Position numbers and translations under genes: made by a program. A DNA stretch of 64,000 bases from Bacteroidia bacterium (lineage in GTDB: Bacteria > Bacteroidota > Bacteroidia > Bacteroidales > Azobacteroidaceae): the NCBI GenBank assembly GCA_025996815.1, contig BNTT01000001.1, positions 21,344-85,343 of the forward strand. The letters run 5' to 3'. The notes beneath the pieces were generated by a model. The model worked only from the letters and a program-made list of their open reading frames with translations, ran no database searches and was not told the DNA's origin. Below, piece after piece: positions 46,447 to 55,383 of this stretch; positions within the stretch are counted from its first letter, which is position 1; every line of letters starts with the position of its first letter.

Positions 46447-46484
46447 ATCCAAATGTAACAAATGCTTTCGTCAATGTAACATTT
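46447..46484 (-). promoter_or_regulatory. Putative AraC/HTCS operator, xylan operon copy
   Basis: This 38-base element is shared with 55384-55421 (32 of 38 bases identical by eye). On the minus strand it holds two direct half-sites, TGTTACATT at offsets 4-12 and 25-33, exactly 21 bases (two helical turns) apart. The distance to the -7 box start is 31 bases here and 32 at the other locus. Position and spacing suit a tandem AraC-type dimer activator. Confidence 0.65.
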
Positions 46485-46518
46485 TTTGGATAAAAGGCTA
46501 AATTCCAGTGAAAATTAC

Positions 46519-46675
46519 CGTCACATAACCATCACATAAGATATTGCTGATTATCAATGGTTTAACTTAAAAAAATAGCCCCACCATTACATAACCGTTA
46601 CATAAGATATTGCTGATTATCAATGGCTTAACTTTTTAAAATAGCCTCACAGTTACATAACCATTACATAAGATT
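46519..46675. repeat. 66-base tandem repeat, about 2.4 copies
   Basis: The block ending in ACATAAG recurs at 46536, 46602 and 46668, a period of 66 bases. Each full unit holds ACATAACC-N-TTACATAAG, a short dyad ATTG-CTGATTAT-CAAT, and a T/A-rich tail. Copies differ at a handful of positions. It fills the gap between the AlbA_2-type gene and the xylan promoter and includes the last bases of that gene. Function is unknown. Confidence 0.85.
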
Positions 46676-48122
46676 ATCCCCAAAAAGGGATGTAGCGAGA
46701 ATATTTTTTTGAAATATTATCAGGGTCTTCGTTTTTAATAAATCCGGCATTTATTGTTTCTTTTATAATTTTGGAAACCGTTGGATAATTCTTTTCTTCC
46801 ACCTCAAACCGTTCACGCAGACTCTGATTTGTCATCTTTTCATTTTGCGTATAGCGCAGGCAACAGTGTTGATAACACGCATTTATCTTGTCCTTGCGAC
46901 TCATTTCCGACAGTTTTTGATACGCATATATTGTTACTGTTGTTCTGAGTTCATCAACCAAAATATTGATTGGCGGCAAGTGGTATAGTTCGTTATTTGA
47001 TATGGCTTTATCCATGCCACTCCCTTTTTCTTCACAGAGGTTGGCTCGACGCATCAAGTCTGCCATTTTTTCGTTTCGGGAGACATATTCGTCTATAAAC
47101 CGTTCGGGAACAATCAGCGGTTGCCCCGGGTTGGATATGGCAACGCGGTCGGCATAAATTTCTACCATCGGAAAACCTTTTTCTTCCGGATTTTGATGGA
47201 TAATGCAGTTGGCTGTCAACTCGCGAATGGAAATTTCGGGATAGCTGCGTTGGTTCTCCCGCAAGGCTCTGCCTATGACTTCATTCGCAGGCAACTGTCC
47301 GTTTATCCAATCCATCATACTCTCAAAGCCTACACAATAGCCTTTTGTAAAACTTTGTTCCCTTTCCGTTTCAGTTTTGCCTTTTCCTTTGTAAACAATT
47401 ACTCGGACGGCTTTTCGGTAAAGGTCCTCAAAATCGTTCAGGTTTTTAGCAAACAGCAAAGCACCCAATTTCGTGATGGAGTAACCCGAATTTTCTTTCA
47501 CTATCAACTGTTCGGAAATAAATTTTTCAATCACACCCGCTTGATTGCTTGGATATGGAATTTTTAGCAGTTCAAAGTAAGTTTGTGTGCTTAACAAATC
47601 TATCACTTCGGATGCGGAAAGTTTGGATTTGGCAATTTCATTTTCCAATTGGTAATCGGGATTTTGCCAAATCTTGCGCTCTTTTTCCTCAAAATCAATC
47701 AACTTCCTCGTAATACTTCCCACTCGGATGTAGGCTTGGTGCAAAAACAAGACAGGGCGATTTTTAGCGGCAGGAACAATAAACAGGGAAATATGCTTAC
47801 CTTCTTCATAATCAAATTCCTCTATTGTGAAATCAATACGTGGATTCAATCGTGATGCAAGCCAATTTTCCAATTCTTCGTTGCCCTTTTTATGGCTTTT
47901 TGCTTTGAAGTCAGTACCTAAAACACGATGCGTTTCATTTTCAATGCCGAAAACCAAATAGCCTAATGTTTGGCTATGAATCCGTGCCGTATTGGACAAT
48001 GCCGAAATCCGTTCCCCGATTTCTTCCGGGGAATGAAAATTATGTTTGAACTCAATCCATTCATTTTCTTTTGGTTGAGATGTCAAATCATTGACTAACG
48101 AAATCAATTGTTCTGTCTCCAT
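46674..48122 (-). CDS. AlbA_2/Schlafen-type ATP-binding protein with winged helix
   Basis: This 482-residue cytoplasmic protein starts with an AlbA_2 (Schlafen AlbA-like, formerly AAA_4) domain: NEWIEFKHNFHSPEEIGERISALSNTA and GYLVFGIENETHRVLGTDF. It continues with a GHKL-type ATPase region (ISIRELTANCIIHQNP, VEIYADRVAISNPG, EEKGSGMDKAI) and ends with a winged-helix-like segment. The family is common and often carried on mobile DNA. Roles in transcription control or phage defence have been proposed for relatives, and nothing here decides between them. I chose the ATG at 48122, since the in-frame GTG at 48143 is inside the -7 box. It is AT-rich against the enzyme genes and lies next to the truncated ORF6N copy. 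Confidence 0.85.
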   Translation of the reverse strand: METEQLISLVNDLTSQPKENEWIEFKHNFHSPEEIGERISALSNTARIHSQTLGYLVFGIENETHRVLGTDFKAKSHKKGNEELENWLASRLNPRIDFTIEEFDYEEGKHISLFIVPAAKNRPVLFLHQAYIRVGSITRKLIDFEEKERKIWQNPDYQLENEIAKSKLSASEVIDLLSTQTYFELLKIPYPSNQAGVIEKFISEQLIVKENSGYSITKLGALLFAKNLNDFEDLYRKAVRVIVYKGKGKTETEREQSFTKGYCVGFESMMDWINGQLPANEVIGRALRENQRSYPEISIRELTANCIIHQNPEEKGFPMVEIYADRVAISNPGQPLIVPERFIDEYVSRNEKMADLMRRANLCEEKGSGMDKAISNNELYHLPPINILVDELRTTVTIYAYQKLSEMSRKDKINACYQHCCLRYTQNEKMTNQSLRERFEVEEKNYPTVSKIIKETINAGFIKNEDPDNISKKYSRYIPFWG

Positions 48123-48142
48123 TGCAAAATTATTTAACAGCA

Positions 48143-48173
48143 CAAAGGTAGGTTATTTTTGGCAAGCGACAAA
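48143..48173 (-). promoter_or_regulatory. Promoter of the AlbA_2-type gene
   Basis: TTTG (48170-48173) and TACCTTTG (48143-48150) on the minus strand are 19 bases apart. The -7 box ends 20 bases before the ATG at 48122. Confidence 0.7.
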
Positions 48174-48176
48174 ATT

Positions 48177-48338
48177 TCAAAATGTTATGTGTACAAAGCG
48201 TTCGATATTGCGCCTTACCTGCTCTTTCAATCGCTTTGTTTTTACGCCATACGCTTCTGCTAAATCAAAGTCAAACATGACCCGTCTACCTTTGATTTCA
48301 CGAATCTTGCTCTGAATTTGAACAATTTGCTGTTCCAT
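48177..48338 (-). pseudogene. Truncated ORF6N gene, copy 2
   Basis: The first 48 codons (48195-48338) are base-for-base the same as those of the gene at 14716. After codon 48 (NIERF) homology stops abruptly, and five unrelated codons lead to a TGA at 48177-48179. The remaining ORF6N domain and coiled coil are gone. The complete promoter is retained. The break coincides with the point where copies 1 and 3 begin to differ. It may still give a 53-residue peptide, but more likely it is a relic. Confidence 0.85.
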
Positions 48339-48461
48339 ATTGATTAGTATTTATTTATTTTGCATAAAATCATCGGTGCAAAGGTAATATATATTCGTAA
48401 TACTCGCAAATTATTTGCGATTTTATCGGGGAAACCGCATCAAAATAGAGCAATGTTCTAC
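48195..48461 (-). repeat. ORF6N family 5' module, copy 2
   Basis: It holds the truncated coding start plus leader and upstream flank. The distal flank (48431-48461, containing AACCGCATCAAAATAGAGC) is shared with copy 3 at about 56158-56187 but not with copy 1. The coding part is identical to copy 1 and differs from copy 3. Confidence 0.8.
48379..48410 (-). promoter_or_regulatory. Promoter of truncated ORF6N copy 2
   Basis: The minus strand has TTTG (48407-48410) and TACCTTTG (48379-48386) with a 20-base spacer, as in copies 1 and 3. Confidence 0.65.
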
Positions 48462-48507
48462 AATACTGGCAAAATATTTTGAACTTGCCACCCCTATTTG
48501 TTATTAA

Positions 48508-50136
48508 TTATTTATAATCATACAGTTTCACATGCTGAATACTCCATCCGTCCACAGGGATTCGCAGGTGGCGTCCTTGGTGGTCTTGGTCGCCGTTTAG
48601 CCTGCGCAGGGGAAGCATTTTACCGTCTTGCAATTCAACTTCATCAATAGAACTGATACCTGTAATTGTTCCGTCTTTTCGCGTATTACCGAAAGTAACA
48701 ACAACACCCGAACCGGCTACGATAAATTCCTTTTCAGACAATTGAATCAAAATTGCTCCGGTTTCATTCCAAGTAGAGACATCTTTATTGTTCTCCCATG
48801 GCAACGAAAAAAAATGAGTAAATGTAAATGTGTAATTTCCACGATTAACAACCTTTTCTTTTGTTTCTCCGGTCAATATTATGCTGTTGGTTTGCCCCTT
48901 TCCCTGTATTTTTGCTAATAAGGGGGATAGTTGTTGCAGCATATTGTAACTATGCGTTAAGGGGTATTTTTCCGGTTCGGCTACGTCTTCGATAGAAAAA
49001 GGCGAAAACCCCATGGCATCATGTTCGCCAAAAGCATACAACGCGCGAATGGCATTAGCGTTATGAAATCGGATTTCGGGAACAAACAGCGGATTACCAT
49101 TGACGTGATATTGTGCAAGCCAGTCTTCAAATCCGGGGTCGTAAATATCGGGCGAGAGGAAATCAATTGCCGGTGCGGCTGCTCGCCAAATATCCAACAA
49201 ATGCGCCAGAGGTCCGGCACTGGGATATTGACCGGCTTTTCGCCCGCGGCTGTTGAGGGCTGCGTTGAGATACATCGGCAGTGGATAAACCTGTTTCCCT
49301 GCTTGTGCAATTTCCTGAACATAAAGACCATAATGCCAAGCCATAAAAAATTCTTCCGTTTCCAAACCTTCTCCAAAAATGGAAGTCCAATTACCCTTTG
49401 TTTTAAATCCGTTTGTTTCCCATTGTTTGAAAAGTTGAGGACGCAGTGTTTTTTTGTTTTTCAACAAATAGTCAATAAGCGGCTTGGGTACATCTGCTTT
49501 GAACAGTTTGTTTGCTTCAGGCGTATATTCTCTGGCACTGCCCAACATGCCGATTTCGTTTTCCACTTGCACCATAATGACAGTTTGTTGCTCTTTATCT
49601 GTCGTTGCTATGTGTTTCATCAATTGTACGAAAGCGCGTTTATCTGCCTCCAAATTGTTTTGGTTGAATGCCGACATAATTTCAAGTGGTTTACCCGATT
49701 CGGTAACCGCTCGCGGATAGTTTTTATAATTTTCTTTTACCCACGCAGGCGCATAACATGACATGCTGTTTTTCCACGAACCAAACCATAGAAAAACAAT
49801 TTTCAAATTGTGAGTGCGAGCTGCATTTATAGCCGCATCAATAGACGTAAAATCGAATTTCCCTTCTTCCGGTTCTATTAGTTCCCAATAGGCAGGTGTG
49901 AGCACGGTATTGAGATTTATTTGTTGGAGTTTGGCAAAAACATTGTCCAATTCCGCCAAAGCAGAAGCCGTAGAGTTGCCCAATTCACCACCAAGCATCA
50001 AAAACGGTTTATCCGCTACCATCAACTGCGTTGCAGCACCTTGTTTGGCAAGGTAGGGAATGCGAGGTTGCCCCTGCAAAGAAGAGTAACACCCGAAGAG
50101 TGCAATGATGCACCATAATGCAATAGTTCGTTTCAT
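48508..50136 (-). CDS. GH35-like beta-galactosidase with DUF5597
   Basis: This 542-residue exported protein has a signal peptide (about 1-22). Its TIM barrel of GH35 type has LGGELGNSTAS, TPAYWELIEPEEGKFDF, VQVENEIGMLGS (acid/base Glu) and PLFVPEIRF (nucleophile Glu). The C-terminal DUF5597 beta-domain ends with RRLNGDQDHQGRHLRIP. Related enzymes remove beta-galactose or other terminal sugars from plant glycans. It follows susC-susD after an 84-base gap with a strong hairpin, so it is probably in the same transcript at a lower level. Confidence 0.88.
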   Translation of the reverse strand: MKRTIALWCIIALFGCYSSLQGQPRIPYLAKQGAATQLMVADKPFLMLGGELGNSTASALAELDNVFAKLQQINLNTVLTPAYWELIEPEEGKFDFTSIDAAINAARTHNLKIVFLWFGSWKNSMSCYAPAWVKENYKNYPRAVTESGKPLEIMSAFNQNNLEADKRAFVQLMKHIATTDKEQQTVIMVQVENEIGMLGSAREYTPEANKLFKADVPKPLIDYLLKNKKTLRPQLFKQWETNGFKTKGNWTSIFGEGLETEEFFMAWHYGLYVQEIAQAGKQVYPLPMYLNAALNSRGRKAGQYPSAGPLAHLLDIWRAAAPAIDFLSPDIYDPGFEDWLAQYHVNGNPLFVPEIRFHNANAIRALYAFGEHDAMGFSPFSIEDVAEPEKYPLTHSYNMLQQLSPLLAKIQGKGQTNSIILTGETKEKVVNRGNYTFTFTHFFSLPWENNKDVSTWNETGAILIQLSEKEFIVAGSGVVVTFGNTRKDGTITGISSIDEVELQDGKMLPLRRLNGDQDHQGRHLRIPVDGWSIQHVKLYDYK

Positions 50137-50173
50137 ATAATTGTTTATTTAATTGTTCATTATTGTTAAATGG

Positions 50174-50204
50174 GGAGTTGTGAAATCATAACTTTCACAA
50201 CTCC
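50174..50204. terminator. Intercistronic hairpin between susD and GH35
   Basis: GGAGTTGTGAAA (50174-50185) and TTTCACAACTCC (50193-50204) form a perfect 12-base-pair stem with a 7-base loop, extendable by a G-T and a G-C pair. On the transcribed minus strand no long U-run follows, so it looks more like a partial terminator or an RNA-stabilising barrier at the 3' side of susD than a full terminator. Confidence 0.7.
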
Positions 50205-50220
50205 TCCTTTTGAAAATCTT

Positions 50221-52182
50221 TTAATTATAGCCCGGATTTTGATACGTTTTCTTTTCGGCATCCGTCATTTCCATTCCGTCCATTTGCCCTAAGGGAATAG
50301 GACGCAAGTAATGATGATTTTCGATAGTGCGATTGTATGTTACCGGCGTATGGTCGCCTTTTGCTGTGCCGCAGATAGTGTAAGAGCCTGCAAGTTCCAC
50401 CAATTTTTGGGTGCGCACCAAATCATTCCACCGGTAGCCTTCGCCGAAAAATTCTCGCGAACGTTCAGCCAAAATGTAGTTGACATCTATCGTTGCCGGC
50501 GTGGAGGCAATCACTGCTGCACTATTGTCTGCGATTTTTTCAGTATTTCCGGCATGGTCCCAACGCCATTTACCGGCACGTTCGCGAAGCACATTGACAA
50601 GTTCTCTTGCACTGTAACCTGCTGTTGCTGCAGCACCTTTCACGGCTGCTTCGGCTGCAACCAGATACAGTTCCGAAAATTTGAGAATGTTGTAAGGACG
50701 GGGATTGGCACCATTCGGGCTACCTAATCCTGCGCCATTGTCTGTGCGATGACCATTCAATTTCCATAAACCGGGATAGATAATCCTGCTGATACCGTTA
50801 GGCGACACCACAAAATCGGCTCTGTCGGGCAATATTCCTGCGCCGACATTGGAGTTGTAATCTGCATTCGAGTAATCAATAGTTCCCGCAGGTTCTTCGT
50901 TCAAGAAAGTGAGAATTGCATCATCCGGGCTAACCGGCAAGCCGTTTGCATTATACAGAACTGCTGCTGCTTCTCCTCCTTTGGGCCAATTGCCGCGATA
51001 AACGGTAACAAAAGTGCCATCGTAGCGCGAATCGTTGGTCTTGTCGGCAAATGTTTCTGTAAACACTTCGATAGGAGGAGCTACACTTGTCCATGGACGT
51101 CCATATTCTTGTATGGCTTCCCGTTGAACAGAACTAACAGCAGCACCTTTCCAATCAGCGGTTCGATTACTTCTAATTTCCGTATAATTCCATTGTGTCA
51201 TCCAACCGGTAAAGTTATCGGGTGCGCCTCCGGTTGCGTAACCAAAATCAACTCCTCCGTTGTAATATTGGCTTGACTGTGTATGGTCGGCATAGAGCAA
51301 AATTTCGTTGTTGCGGTCATTTGAAGCCAAATTTACGTCATAGAATGTGGATTGTAAGCCGAAATCACCCGGATTTTTGATTGCTTCAACGGCTATATCA
51401 TAAGCCTGCTGAAAATACCATGCTGCAGTTTGTCCATCAGGGTCAGTGCGTGGCGTTTCGGGATAAGTAGGGATATTGTTCGGATTTTCCAACCACCATC
51501 CATACGTCAGGTATGCCTTGGCAAGCGTTAGTCGTGCTGCCGTCTTAGTTGCACCACCAACTATACGCCCTTTATCCGGCACGTCGGCTATTGCTTGTTT
51601 CAAGTCGGGAAACACACATCTTGTGTAAACCTCCGGCACGGTGTTGCGCACAGAAAAACGGGTGGTGGAGGTGTTGAACTTCAACTCTCCGGCTCCTAAA
51701 TCCAAAGGCACGCCACCGAAAGTCTGCACCAATTGAAAATAGTCGTATGCGCGAAAGAACAAGGCTTCGGCAATCAACGCACTCGACATACCTGCTTCAG
51801 TAGCATTTTCAACAATGCCGTTTGCAGTATTGATGTAAGGAAATGCTGCATTCCAAACTACATCGGAGCGACTTGAGGCGGGAGTAAGTGTTCCTGCACC
51901 GGTAAAATCAATGTCTTTTTGATTCGCATTGGCATTTTGCCCATACGTTCCTTCGTCGGTGCCCACCTCGTTTGCGGTATGGTGGTAGCCTTGCCCATAG
52001 ATGTCGCGCAAGTGGGAGTAGAGTGCCGTCAGTCCACCCTGAACACCTTTTTCGGTTTTGAAATAACCGGGCTCGTAAATACTGCGTGGCTGTTCGTCCA
52101 AAACATCGGAACACGCTACGGCGAGAAACATCCATGCCATGACGGACATTCCCAATACTGTTTTTATATTTATACGTTTCAT
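50221..52182 (-). CDS. susD: SusD family outer-membrane lipoprotein, second locus
   Basis: This 653-residue lipoprotein has lipobox FLAVACSDV. SusD marks are KGVQGGLTALYSHLRD, AEALFFRAYDYFQLVQTFGGVPL, FSELYLVAAEAAVKG and AERSREFFGEGYRWNDLVRTQKL. It would cap the SusC at 52194-55283, from which it is 11 bases away. The glycan is probably xylan- or hemicellulose-derived, judging from the operator shared with the xylan operon (inference). Confidence 0.93.
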   Translation of the reverse strand: MKRINIKTVLGMSVMAWMFLAVACSDVLDEQPRSIYEPGYFKTEKGVQGGLTALYSHLRDIYGQGYHHTANEVGTDEGTYGQNANANQKDIDFTGAGTLTPASSRSDVVWNAAFPYINTANGIVENATEAGMSSALIAEALFFRAYDYFQLVQTFGGVPLDLGAGELKFNTSTTRFSVRNTVPEVYTRCVFPDLKQAIADVPDKGRIVGGATKTAARLTLAKAYLTYGWWLENPNNIPTYPETPRTDPDGQTAAWYFQQAYDIAVEAIKNPGDFGLQSTFYDVNLASNDRNNEILLYADHTQSSQYYNGGVDFGYATGGAPDNFTGWMTQWNYTEIRSNRTADWKGAAVSSVQREAIQEYGRPWTSVAPPIEVFTETFADKTNDSRYDGTFVTVYRGNWPKGGEAAAVLYNANGLPVSPDDAILTFLNEEPAGTIDYSNADYNSNVGAGILPDRADFVVSPNGISRIIYPGLWKLNGHRTDNGAGLGSPNGANPRPYNILKFSELYLVAAEAAVKGAAATAGYSARELVNVLRERAGKWRWDHAGNTEKIADNSAAVIASTPATIDVNYILAERSREFFGEGYRWNDLVRTQKLVELAGSYTICGTAKGDHTPVTYNRTIENHHYLRPIPLGQMDGMEMTDAEKKTYQNPGYN

Positions 52183-52193
52183 AATTTGTATTT

Positions 52194-55100
52194 TTAAAAT
52201 GTTAAACTAATGCCAAATAAATAATTGCGTGTTGTAGGCGTGTTGGTTCCTATCACTAACAAGCGGTCGGTAACATTCGATTCTATTGCAATATTTTCGT
52301 CACCTTTTGAGTTAGTTTCCGGGTCCATTCCTGATTCGTCATTGAAAGGCGAGAACAGCACAAATGGGTTTTGAACAGTCGCATAAAGCCTCAAATTTTG
52401 AATGCCTAAATTTTTAACAGCGGGTTGATTGAACGTGTAACCCAAAGTAATAGTGCGCACTTTCAAGTATGAAGCATCAAAATAGCCCAAAGTGCTACCA
52501 TATTTGGGGTCTTCACCACTCCATACGCCATTCGGTTTAGGATATTTGGCACCGGTATTGTCCGGTGTCCAATAGTCCACTTTTATGTTTCCGCGTCGTC
52601 CTCGCAGACAATTGAGCTGGCCAGCCTGTGAATGGATGGTACTGAGAAGTGTGCCGCCGTTTTTGAAAGCACCGACCATGCCCAAGTCAAATCCTTTGTA
52701 ACTTACCTGCGTGTTGAAACCGCCTTGAAAATTAGGTTCTATGTTCAAGACTTGCCTGTCGTCGGAACTGATTGCCCTTGCAGGCGTACCATCGGCATTG
52801 TATTCGCCGGTATATTCCACCTTAATCATGCCTGCTTGTCCGGCTGCACCTTCCAGAATATCCAAGTAGGGGTCGCCTTCCTGCCAAAGACCTATCTTCT
52901 TGTAGTCATAAATAACGTCGATGGGGGAACCCACAAACCATGTATTGCTCACATCCTTATCCTTCCCGGAGGCAAGTTTCAAGAGTTTGTTGCGGTTGGC
53001 ATACAAGTTGATACCGGCAGTCCATGTAAAACCGTTGAGGTTGTTTAAAATCACTCCGTTAAGTGCCAATTCTAATCCCTTATTCTCTGTTTCACCGATA
53101 TTTGCCATATAACTACCCACACCGGATGTTGGAGGAAGGTCAACGGACAACAGAATATCTTTGGTGTGCTGCGAATAATATTCTATGGTACCGGACAGGC
53201 GATTATTCAGTACAGAGAAGTCTAAGCCGTAGTTCCATGTGGTAGAGTATTCCCATCCTAAATTAGGATTGGGCAATGTGGATACATAGAAACCGGTGGC
53301 GTATCCGTCCGGTCCGAAGTTCTGGGCACGGGTGCTTAATCGTCCAAGCGTAGCATAAGGGTCAACGGATTGGTTGGAGGTTTCGCCGTAGCCTACTCTC
53401 AGTTTTAGGTTGCCGAGCCAATCAACCGCATCCATAAAACTTTCTCTTTTGATGTTCCAGCCCGCAGAAACGGCAGGATAGGTATGCCATTGATGTCCGG
53501 GAGCCAATCTTGAAGACGCATCAGAGCGCACGGTAGCCGATAGCATATAGCGACTGTCGTAAGAATACATCACACGACCCATATACGACAACAAACCACT
53601 CAACCGGTACTCTTGGTCGTCGGGCGCAATTGTTTTTTCTCCTTCCGCATGTCCGAGATTGTAAAACTGAAATTGTTCGGAAGGAATATCCTTTGCTGCC
53701 ATACGCGACCGATTGTATTGGGTTTGCTCAGCAGAATACATCGCTACGGCATTTATTTGATGCACATCAGCAAAGGTTTTATCGTAGGTCAACAGGTTTT
53801 CAACCGCCCAGTTGGTGGTAAGCGAGTTGCTGACGGACGCTGTGGAAGGATTAGTAGCATTACTGTTGTTTATTCCTTCTCCTGTATAAGCACCGCCATT
53901 GCTCATGCGGAAGTTCAAACCTACGTTGAGGCGATACTTCAAACCATCAACACCGGGTATTTTAATTTCTCCGTATAGCGTATTGTAAGACCCTAATGCC
54001 TTCGTTTGGTCCACCCATGTATCTTTCAAGTCATTCAATCCTTCTTCTGTAAAAACCCACTGTTCATCCGCTGCCATTCTCACTGTTCTTTTAAATGAGC
54101 CATCGGCGTTATATGGGTCGGCAAGAGGCGACATACTTAAAACTCCGAACATTCCTATGTTATTGCCCATGTTAATAGAATAGTTGCTGGTAGAGGAGAG
54201 ACCGAAGCGGAAAATACCCACTTCCTGGTCAATATTTGCCCGCAGTGATATACGGCTGTAATCTTGCAACGGAATAATGGCTTCATCTTTATAATAGCCT
54301 ACACCAAAACTATAACTACCGTGCTCGGTACCTCCTGATATGCCTAAATCATGGTTGGTCACCATAGCCGGACGATAGAATAAGTCCTGCCAGTCGGTGT
54401 TTACATCATCGGCTTCGTCCAATCCGTTGGTGTACTGGTTGGCAAATTTACGAAGTTTGGCAAATTCCTCACCATCCATCATCGGATATTTGGCAAAGAC
54501 TGTCTTTGCTCCATAATATCCATTGTAAGATACTTGCGCTTTTGCCCCTTTGACCCCCTTTAAGGTAGAAACAAGAATGACACCGTTGGCACCGCGCGAA
54601 CCGTAGATGGCGGTTGCCGACGCATCTTTCAGGATGTCGATACTCTTAATGTTGTTGGGGTCGATGTCGCCGATTGACCCTGCAAAGGGAATGCCGTCGA
54701 GCACCACTAACGGGTCGTTGCTTGCCGTGAGCGAGCGCGTTCCGCGGATACGAATCTGCATCTCGGCTCCCGGTTTGGAAGACGATTGCGCCATTTCCAC
54801 ACCTGCAACCCGTCCTTGCAATGCCTGCGAGATGTTACTTGCAGGAACATTCCTCATCACATCCCCATTGATGGAAGCAACCGAACCGGTTACTGCCTCC
54901 TTTCGCTGCACACCATAGCCGATAACAACCACCTCTTCCAAGGCTTTGCTGTCTTCCGATAGCGTGATGTTGATACTTGTCCGTCCGGTTACGGGCACTT
55001 CTTGGCTGGCGTAACCAAGATAAGCCACTGCGAGCGTGGCGTTGGATGGCACCCGCAGGGTGTACTTTCCGTCCACATCGGTGGCTGTGCCATTACTTGG

Positions 55101-55283
55101 ATTACCACGCTCAACGACGCTTGCGCCGATGACGGGTCCGTCGGCATCAGATACAATACCCGATACGGCGATTTTAACGTCCTGTGGGGATTCAGCACGC
55201 AAACGCTGTACCCCCCCCCCTGCGAAGTCCATGGCTGCCACTATAAGCAGCCCTGTTGCAAATTTTCTTAACTTGTGTTTCAT
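52194..55283 (-). CDS. susC: SusC family TonB-dependent transporter with G10 tract, second locus
   Basis: This 1029-residue transporter has a carboxypeptidase-regulatory-like domain (VSGIVSDADGPVIGASVVERG), a plug (LEEVVVIGYGVQRKEAVTG, IRIRGTRSLTASNDPLVVLDG, DILKDASATAIYGSRGANGVI) and a barrel ending NYLFGISLTF. The signal-peptide region contains ten consecutive G (55211-55220 on the minus strand), encoding AGGGV around residues 20-24. The paralogue at 29439-32732 has GLGV at the same place without a homopolymer. As given the frame is open, but loss or gain of one G would stop translation early. Promoter and operator lie upstream at 55352-55421. Confidence 0.93.
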   Translation of the reverse strand: MKHKLRKFATGLLIVAAMDFAGGGVQRLRAESPQDVKIAVSGIVSDADGPVIGASVVERGNPSNGTATDVDGKYTLRVPSNATLAVAYLGYASQEVPVTGRTSINITLSEDSKALEEVVVIGYGVQRKEAVTGSVASINGDVMRNVPASNISQALQGRVAGVEMAQSSSKPGAEMQIRIRGTRSLTASNDPLVVLDGIPFAGSIGDIDPNNIKSIDILKDASATAIYGSRGANGVILVSTLKGVKGAKAQVSYNGYYGAKTVFAKYPMMDGEEFAKLRKFANQYTNGLDEADDVNTDWQDLFYRPAMVTNHDLGISGGTEHGSYSFGVGYYKDEAIIPLQDYSRISLRANIDQEVGIFRFGLSSTSNYSINMGNNIGMFGVLSMSPLADPYNADGSFKRTVRMAADEQWVFTEEGLNDLKDTWVDQTKALGSYNTLYGEIKIPGVDGLKYRLNVGLNFRMSNGGAYTGEGINNSNATNPSTASVSNSLTTNWAVENLLTYDKTFADVHQINAVAMYSAEQTQYNRSRMAAKDIPSEQFQFYNLGHAEGEKTIAPDDQEYRLSGLLSYMGRVMYSYDSRYMLSATVRSDASSRLAPGHQWHTYPAVSAGWNIKRESFMDAVDWLGNLKLRVGYGETSNQSVDPYATLGRLSTRAQNFGPDGYATGFYVSTLPNPNLGWEYSTTWNYGLDFSVLNNRLSGTIEYYSQHTKDILLSVDLPPTSGVGSYMANIGETENKGLELALNGVILNNLNGFTWTAGINLYANRNKLLKLASGKDKDVSNTWFVGSPIDVIYDYKKIGLWQEGDPYLDILEGAAGQAGMIKVEYTGEYNADGTPARAISSDDRQVLNIEPNFQGGFNTQVSYKGFDLGMVGAFKNGGTLLSTIHSQAGQLNCLRGRRGNIKVDYWTPDNTGAKYPKPNGVWSGEDPKYGSTLGYFDASYLKVRTITLGYTFNQPAVKNLGIQNLRLYATVQNPFVLFSPFNDESGMDPETNSKGDENIAIESNVTDRLLVIGTNTPTTRNYLFGISLTF
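55211..55220 (-). repeat. Poly-G tract (G10) in the susC signal-peptide region
   Basis: Ten C on the plus strand are ten G in the coding strand, about 65 bases into the susC reading frame. A tract of this length in this window is otherwise absent and is prone to replication slippage. Confidence 0.9.
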
Positions 55284-55351
55284 ACTCCAAAAATTTAAGT
55301 TTTTAAAAAATTGTTTGTTTTTTATGAATTGTCACTACAACAATTCGGGGA

Positions 55352-55359
55352 CAAAGGTA
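55352..55359 (-). promoter_or_regulatory. -7 box of the second susC promoter
   Basis: The minus strand reads TACCTTTG, 68 bases upstream of the ATG at 55283. There is no -33 box at normal spacing. The operator at 55384-55421 takes its place, as for an activated promoter. Confidence 0.65.
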
Positions 55360-55383
55360 GCAACCTTTTTTGTAACACACACT

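Noticed and set aside
46519-46675. CRISPR array
   Set aside because: The repeated unit has no separate conserved repeat and unique spacer. The whole 66-base unit is duplicated, there are only 2.4 copies, and no cas gene is near.
55211-55220. Frameshift or pseudogene in susC caused by the G tract
   Set aside because: With ten G as given, the frame is open from a proper start through the terminal barrel motif. It is kept as an intact gene with a possible switch.
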